The position numbers and the translations under genes were made by a program. From JALONH01 sp046329235 (GTDB lineage Bacteria; Bacteroidota; Bacteroidia; Cytophagales; Cytophagaceae), in contig JAXLVA010000001.1 of the NCBI GenBank assembly GCA_046329235.1, positions 2,852,001 through 2,916,000 on the forward strand: a stretch of DNA of 64,000 nt. Direction: 5' to 3'. The notes below the pieces were generated by a model that had not been told where the DNA came from, did not search any database, and saw only the letters and a program-made list of their open reading frames with translations. Positions 59,259 to 64,000 of this stretch are shown here, piece by piece; position 1 is the stretch's first letter; every line of letters begins with the position of its first letter.

Positions 59259-59660
59259 AATAGTACTGTGGATTCGTGAGTAACTTATGGAATTCACAAT
59301 TGATTATTTGCTGTACACAATTAGGAATTGGATATTCTTAGGTAGTACCATGTTCATCCACATATCTAAATTGTTCATTTTTATTATTTTATTAATTTAA
59401 TTAACACCATTTTTTATTAATTCTTTTATTTTACACATTGATTTTAACATAGAATAATTGGTTTACAATTCACCACGTCATCCACCTATTTCCACATTAC
59501 CTGTTTAAGGTGTTCAGATGTGCACTATAAAATTAGTTTACTACTTAGTTTTTAGGCCTAGTTGTGATTAAAAACAGGCTTATTAACAGGATAAATGTTA
59601 GTTAATTTTTAGATAAAAGTTTGTTAAGGTACTTATATACAAAATGTTGATATATTATGT
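59259..59660. other. Gene-free AT-rich gap with degenerate DnaA-box-like sites
   Basis: No open frame of note. Four short sites resemble the DnaA box TTATCCACA: GAATCCACA (reverse, 59268-59276), TCATCCACA (59354-59362), TCATCCACC (59478-59486) and ATTTCCACA (59488-59496), with one or two mismatches each, set in AT-rich DNA. It may be an origin-like or simply regulatory gap. Confidence 0.3.
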
Positions 59661-61211
59661 TTAAAATATCAATTGTATATCGTTTTGTTCCCAATTGGCT
59701 CTAATTACTATTTCCTTTACTAACAGTTTTATCTCTTCTATATTATTAACTTGATCTAATTCCGGAGCATCTAAAACTCCATTACCATTTTTATCAATCA
59801 GTACTTCTATTTTATAAGAACCTGGATCTAGTGCTGCTATTTCTAGATTTTGAATATTTCTGAAAGAAGCAATAAGTATGTTTCGATCTGTTTTTAATAA
59901 TATGGTATAATTCAATTCTTTGGTTTTTACTTGAGCGGATATCGATCCAAATTCTTTATTTGGTTTTACAGCTATACTTTTTGAATTGATATATACCTTT
60001 TTATTATCTAACGTAGTAAGTCCGGTTTCTTTATTAAAGTAGATAGTATCTTTTTCTTTTGTATTAAAATAGAGAACACATCCATAATTATGTTTTACTA
60101 TATTATAAAAAGAGGAATTCAATACTAATTCATTTCCGGTATAAGATGCCGTATCTAAATATCCATTCCAATTAAGTTCTAACGAATCTTTGCCTGGTTT
60201 TAAATATCGTTTGTTGATATTTATAGTGGATAAAGTATCTTTAGTAGATTGATTTTTAACTTCTTGATATATTTTTATATAATTTTTTGTGTATAAAATG
60301 CCTAATGAATCAGTATAATTCACAGTGATATGCACACTATCTTTATATTGTATAGAAGAAGGATATAAAATGTATTTTTTTTCGGTATTTTTCTGTATAT
60401 CAACATTTTGATTGTTGATATATGCACTTACATTTTGAATTCCTTTACTAAATTCTACTTCCCATGTGAGTTTATTCTGTTTATAACTCACAATTTTTGT
60501 ACTATCATATCGAGTCTTTTGTATGAGAGCTGATAAGGATTGAATACTGTCTAAATCAAATTGTTTGATGAAGGATACTTCTTCATTATAATCCCACTGA
60601 CTATTTTTATTGATATCGTTACAAACGATTCCGGAATATTTGCCCGGACGAATATGCTCTAATTGAATTCCGCTACTATCTGCCATTCCTACATATTGAG
60701 GACGTAAATCTTTAAACTGGAGTAAATGATTTAAAGTATCTTGAAATGGATATAATAATAGTTTAGTCTGACTAGGGAATTTGTCTTTTAAACTTTGTAC
60801 AAAAATTTGAGTGCTATCTATTTTTTCTCCTGTACTAAATACGATTTGATATGCTCCACATGAAACACCTTCATGCATATCTTTCACTCCTTCGTTCAAA
60901 TTAAAAATATAAGTAGTGTTGGGTAACAAAGTATCCTTCCAACTTATCTTCACTCCTTTGGCTGAAAACTTAGTAGCTACCGGATTTTTTAAAGAAGGAC
61001 TTACTAGAATTTTACTGCTAAGTTGATTGTCGGCTATGTATTCATCAAACTCTAACCAGATACTATTTCCACTATATTGTAATGTTCCGTTAAACGGACT
61101 TGATCTTAAAACTTTAGGACCTTCTGTATCTTTAGGTCCGCCTGTTGGTGGAACTATATTAGCACAGGAGTAAACAAAGAATAAAAATAGGAACCCTAAA
61201 TATTTAGTCAT
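59661..61211 (-). CDS. Bacteroidota Ig-like domain lipoprotein
   Basis: 516 aa with lipobox FVYSC (Cys16). The start PTGGPKDTEGPKVLRSSP and the next segment (WLEFDEYI, KGVKISWKDTLLPNTTYIFNL) match the Ig-like (Big_5-type) N-terminal domain of a widespread Bacteroidota lipoprotein. Middle strands are repetitive (DSVHITVNYTDSLGI). The C-terminal part (430-500) resembles a transthyretin/carboxypeptidase-like domain (YKIEVLIDKNGNGVLDAPE). Role in the outer membrane unknown. It overlaps the methyltransferase gene by 8 bp. Confidence 0.8.
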   Translation of the reverse strand: MTKYLGFLFLFFVYSCANIVPPTGGPKDTEGPKVLRSSPFNGTLQYSGNSIWLEFDEYIADNQLSSKILVSPSLKNPVATKFSAKGVKISWKDTLLPNTTYIFNLNEGVKDMHEGVSCGAYQIVFSTGEKIDSTQIFVQSLKDKFPSQTKLLLYPFQDTLNHLLQFKDLRPQYVGMADSSGIQLEHIRPGKYSGIVCNDINKNSQWDYNEEVSFIKQFDLDSIQSLSALIQKTRYDSTKIVSYKQNKLTWEVEFSKGIQNVSAYINNQNVDIQKNTEKKYILYPSSIQYKDSVHITVNYTDSLGILYTKNYIKIYQEVKNQSTKDTLSTININKRYLKPGKDSLELNWNGYLDTASYTGNELVLNSSFYNIVKHNYGCVLYFNTKEKDTIYFNKETGLTTLDNKKVYINSKSIAVKPNKEFGSISAQVKTKELNYTILLKTDRNILIASFRNIQNLEIAALDPGSYKIEVLIDKNGNGVLDAPELDQVNNIEEIKLLVKEIVIRANWEQNDIQLIF

Positions 61212-62073
61212 TTTTCTTTTTCAATATATACAACATACTTGAAGTATTCTGATTATTGCCTTTGATGTTGGATACAAATCCATTCCAAAAAGCGGAGATC
61301 ATATTTCCTTTTTTGTACTTCTCACTTAACAAACTAATATAGTAACTATCCATGGGTTGGTTGATACTATGTACTAGTTCAAATCCATTTCTGCGAGCAA
61401 TATAACTTAACACTTTTGGTGTCATGTGATATAAGTGACGTGGAACATCATAAGCTGCCCAATACGCTTTATACTTTTGTGCATCGTAAGAAGCAGGATT
61501 AGGAATCGCAATAAACAATCTACCTTCCTTATCTAACAATGTATTCAATTGCTGAAAGGTTGCATTCAAATCAGGTACATGTTCTAACACATGCCACATG
61601 GTGATATGTGAAAACTTTCCTTGCACTTCTTCTAACGAAGCATATACTTTTTGATTCAATTGTTTTTCAGCTAAAGTTCTAGCACCGGAATCCGGTTCCA
61701 TAGCTTCTACTTTGAATCCTGTCTTTTGCATATATGCCGGGAAGTATCCGGTACCACATCCTACATCTAATAGATTTTTACCTCTACCATATTTGATCAT
61801 CCAGTTATACTTCTTTGTTAAAGTATATGCTCTTGCCCAATGGTAAAGTGTAGAGATAAAACCTTTCTTTGTATCACTATGGGAAATATAATCTTCCGAT
61901 TGATAATACTTACCTAACTCTTCACCTTCCGGCATTGGGTTGGTATGAATCAAACCACAGCAACCACATTCCACTAAACTAAAATCTTCTTTAGTGATGC
62001 TATGATCTTTTAGTTTGATTACTTCCTTAATATCATCACAACCGCATACACGGCATACTGTCACTGCATTCAT
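61204..62073 (-). CDS. Class I SAM-dependent methyltransferase with N-terminal zinc motif
   Basis: 289 aa. Two Cys pairs, CRVCGC (about 7-12) and CGCCG (about 37-41), form a probable zinc site, as in Methyltransf_13-type proteins. The SAM motif LLDVGCGTGYF (about 100-110) is followed by a post-motif HVLEHVPD. Family members modify sugars or small metabolites; the substrate here is unknown. It lies 3 bp after mnmG and overlaps the lipoprotein gene by 8 bp, so all three are co-transcribed. Confidence 0.85.
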   Translation of the reverse strand: MNAVTVCRVCGCDDIKEVIKLKDHSITKEDFSLVECGCCGLIHTNPMPEGEELGKYYQSEDYISHSDTKKGFISTLYHWARAYTLTKKYNWMIKYGRGKNLLDVGCGTGYFPAYMQKTGFKVEAMEPDSGARTLAEKQLNQKVYASLEEVQGKFSHITMWHVLEHVPDLNATFQQLNTLLDKEGRLFIAIPNPASYDAQKYKAYWAAYDVPRHLYHMTPKVLSYIARRNGFELVHSINQPMDSYYISLLSEKYKKGNMISAFWNGFVSNIKGNNQNTSSMLYILKKKND

Positions 62074-62076
62074 TTA

Positions 62077-63942
62077 TTATCTTCCCAGGTAAATCATTAA
62101 AATAGAAATATCAGATGGATTCACTCCACTGATGCGAGAGGCTTGACCTAATGTTTGAGGTTTGATGCGTTTTAATTTCTCTCGAGCTTCAATGGATAAA
62201 GTTGGAATCGAATCGTAATTGAAGTTCGGATTCAAGTTTAGATTCTCTAAGGCTAACATCTTTTTAGCCATCTGTTCTTCCTTATCAATATAGTCTCTAT
62301 ACTTTACTTCGATCAAAGCTTGCTCTATCATTTCCGGTTCAAAGGCATCTACCGTTTGTTTGATTTCAGGAATTGCTTCCATGAAATGATGTAGAGTTAC
62401 AGTAGGTCTTTTTAGTAAATTATATAAACCATTTCTTTCACGAATAGGTGCTGAGTCGTTTGCTTCTAATACCGGATTAACTACATCCGGATTGATTCGA
62501 ATCTCTTTTATTTTCTCTAGTAACTCTTGTGCACCTTTTACCTTCTTCTGCATAGCATCTAATCTATCTTGAGATGCTAATCCTATTTTGTGTCCTAAAC
62601 CGGTTAAGCGTATATCAGCATTATCTTGTCGTAATAAGATGCGATACTCCGCTCTGGAGGTAAACATACGATAAGGTTCTTCGGTACCTTTATTAACTAA
62701 ATCATCTATCAATACTCCGATATAAGCTTCGGATCTTTTCAGAACTACCGGTTCTAGTTCATGGGCATTTCTATGGGCATTGATACCTGCCATTAGACCT
62801 TGGCAAGCGGCCTCTTCATACCCTGTAGTACCGTTAATCTGTCCGGCAAAGAATAGATTCTTTACCAACTTCGTTTCTAGAGTTAAATCTAACTGTGTAG
62901 GTGGGAAGAAATCGTATTCAATGGCATAACCCGGACGGTACATGCGTACGTTTTCAAACCCTGGTATTTTACTGATAGCTTTATATTGAATATCCTCCGG
63001 TAAGGAAGTACTGAATCCGTTGACATAAATTTCTACTGTATCCCATCCTTCCGGTTCTACGAATATCTGGTGACGTTCCTTATCGGCAAATCGATTGATC
63101 TTATCTTCAACTGAAGGGCAATATCTAGGTCCAAGACCTTTGATTCTACCCGTAAACATAGGTGAACGGTCAAACCCTTCTTTCAGGGTTTCATGTACTG
63201 CCTGGTTGGTATAAGTAATGAAACAAGAACGTTGTTTAGTCAGCGGTTTAGTTTCGGAGGAATATGAGAACTTCTCCGGGTTTTCATCCCCTGATTGTTC
63301 TTCCATTTTGGAGTAATCTAAAGAACGGCCATCCACTCTAGGAGGAGTACCTGTTTTCATTCTACCTGCTTCAAAACCTAATTCGATGAGCTGTTCGGTT
63401 ATCCCTGTAGCTGCTTTCTCCCCTGTTCTACCTCCACCGAATTGCTTTTGACCTATATGAATGATACCATTTAGGAAAGTACCATTAGTAAGTACTACTG
63501 CCTTAGCTTTAATCTCTAATCCTAATCCGGTACGAACGCCGGCTATTCTACCATCTTTAACTAGTAGTCCGCTGACCATTTCCTGCCACATATCCAGATT
63601 AGGGATACGTTCTAGGGATAAGCGCCATTCCCAAGCGAATAACATACGGTCAGACTGCGCACGAGGGCTCCACATAGCAGGACCTTTAGAACGGTTAAGC
63701 ATTCTAAACTGAACCATACTTTTATCGGTAATAATACCTGACATACCCCCTAGGGCATCTACTTCACGTACTATTTGTCCTTTAGCTACACCCCCCATAG
63801 CAGGGTTACAGCTCATTTGAGCTATGGTTTGCATGTTCATAGTACAAAGCAGTACACGCGAGCCCATATTGGCTGCTGCAGCGGCTGCTTCACATCCGGC
63901 ATGACCGGCACCTACTACGATAACATCATATTCTGGAAACAT
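62077..63942 (-). CDS. mnmG: tRNA uridine 5-carboxymethylaminomethyl modification enzyme MnmG (GidA)
   Basis: 621 aa. With MnmE it forms the 5-carboxymethylaminomethyl group on wobble U34 of several tRNAs. FAD-binding motif VVGAGHAGCEAA (9-20); the family motifs CNPAMGGVAKGQIVREVDALGG (about 45-66), KTGTPPRVDGRSL, GLGPRYCPSVEDKI and NGTTGYEEAACQGLMAG are complete. Normal length; the C-terminal helical domain that contacts MnmE is present (about 550-621). It lies near the replication origin in many bacteria, and a parS-like palindrome precedes it here. MnmE is outside the window. Confidence 0.97.
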   Translation of the reverse strand: MFPEYDVIVVGAGHAGCEAAAAAANMGSRVLLCTMNMQTIAQMSCNPAMGGVAKGQIVREVDALGGMSGIITDKSMVQFRMLNRSKGPAMWSPRAQSDRMLFAWEWRLSLERIPNLDMWQEMVSGLLVKDGRIAGVRTGLGLEIKAKAVVLTNGTFLNGIIHIGQKQFGGGRTGEKAATGITEQLIELGFEAGRMKTGTPPRVDGRSLDYSKMEEQSGDENPEKFSYSSETKPLTKQRSCFITYTNQAVHETLKEGFDRSPMFTGRIKGLGPRYCPSVEDKINRFADKERHQIFVEPEGWDTVEIYVNGFSTSLPEDIQYKAISKIPGFENVRMYRPGYAIEYDFFPPTQLDLTLETKLVKNLFFAGQINGTTGYEEAACQGLMAGINAHRNAHELEPVVLKRSEAYIGVLIDDLVNKGTEEPYRMFTSRAEYRILLRQDNADIRLTGLGHKIGLASQDRLDAMQKKVKGAQELLEKIKEIRINPDVVNPVLEANDSAPIRERNGLYNLLKRPTVTLHHFMEAIPEIKQTVDAFEPEMIEQALIEVKYRDYIDKEEQMAKKMLALENLNLNPNFNYDSIPTLSIEAREKLKRIKPQTLGQASRISGVNPSDISILMIYLGR

Positions 63943-63950
63943 AGGTTGAT

Positions 63951-63966
63951 TGTTCCACGTGGAACG
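63951..63966. promoter_or_regulatory. parS-like centromere site upstream of mnmG
   Basis: TGTTCCACGTGGAACG matches the ParB-binding parS palindrome (consensus TGTTNCACGTGNAACA) at 15 of 16 positions. It starts 9 bp before the mnmG ATG. parS sites cluster around the chromosome origin. Confidence 0.7.
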
Positions 63967-64000
63967 TCTTAATAATATATCGAAACAAAGATAGGAACTT

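Noticed and set aside
1..64000. tRNA or rRNA genes
   Set aside because: No cloverleaf, CCA-type 3' ends or rRNA signature stretches were found in the gaps read.

Overview
This is a low-GC Bacteroidota window (Flavobacteriia/Chitinophagia-like). The signs are four large secreted proteins with C-terminal type IX secretion (T9SS) sorting domains, a -7 promoter element of the TAnnTTTG type, few Shine-Dalgarno sequences, and Bacteroidota families such as DUF6132, DUF7619-like and RpoA-CTD-like proteins. I saw no rRNA, tRNA, CRISPR array or intact insertion sequence.

Region 1 (1-15.5 kb) is respiratory nitrogen-oxide chemistry. It has a membrane c-type cytochrome with nadA-nadB, a nitronate-monooxygenase-like flavoprotein, and a NO-stress/Fe-S repair operon. 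That operon runs: ric (scdA) fusion, DUF1858-DUF2249-DUF2249 protein, 12-TM oxidase-like membrane protein, DUF59 protein, Rrf2 regulator. Convergent with it is a clade II nitrous-oxide reductase cluster (cytochrome c, nosZ, a 4-TM protein, nosL, nosD, nosF, nosY) without nosR. Three FNR/CRP-like boxes (ATGAT-N4-GTCAY) stand before the cytochrome, the flavoprotein/queD pair and the nos operon, suggesting one regulon for low oxygen or NO.

Region 2 (15.6-37.6 kb) is housekeeping and small accessory genes: a SIMPL protein, a set of paralogous zinc-ribbon-type membrane proteins, an Ada-like methyltransferase, pirin, an LLM flavin oxidoreductase, nitroreductase, fumC, yjdF, secreted proteins, and a mosaic GH19-like (lysozyme/chitinase) protein followed by two exported proteins of unknown function. 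Between 22 and 33.5 kb the intergenic gaps carry a dispersed, MITE-like repeat family built from pyrimidine hexamers, a conserved core and AATTCAT-type heptamers. One site is a perfect 27-copy heptamer array.

Region 3 (37.6-45 kb) has two large T9SS proteins separated by broken gene remnants.

Region 4 (45.3-57.2 kb) is a defence island entirely on the minus strand. It is a type I restriction-modification operon (hsdM, hsdS, hsdR) interrupted by a GxxExxY nuclease-like gene, a KAP P-loop NTPase, a 79-aa gene containing a 14-bp-stem palindrome, an AlbA_2/Schlafen-type wHTH protein and a two-TM protein. It is followed by a three-gene Xre / ImmA-IrrE peptidase / PIN toxin-like module. Repeated TTAAGCAAGG boxes before the AlbA_2 gene and hsdR suggest shared control inside the island. 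This is the best candidate here for an undescribed composite system.

Region 5 (57.4-64 kb) has a TPR protein, an Ig-like lipoprotein, a methyltransferase and mnmG (gidA). A parS-like palindrome lies just before mnmG. With the uniform minus-strand gene direction and degenerate DnaA boxes at 59.2-59.5 kb, this hints that the chromosome origin is near the right end.
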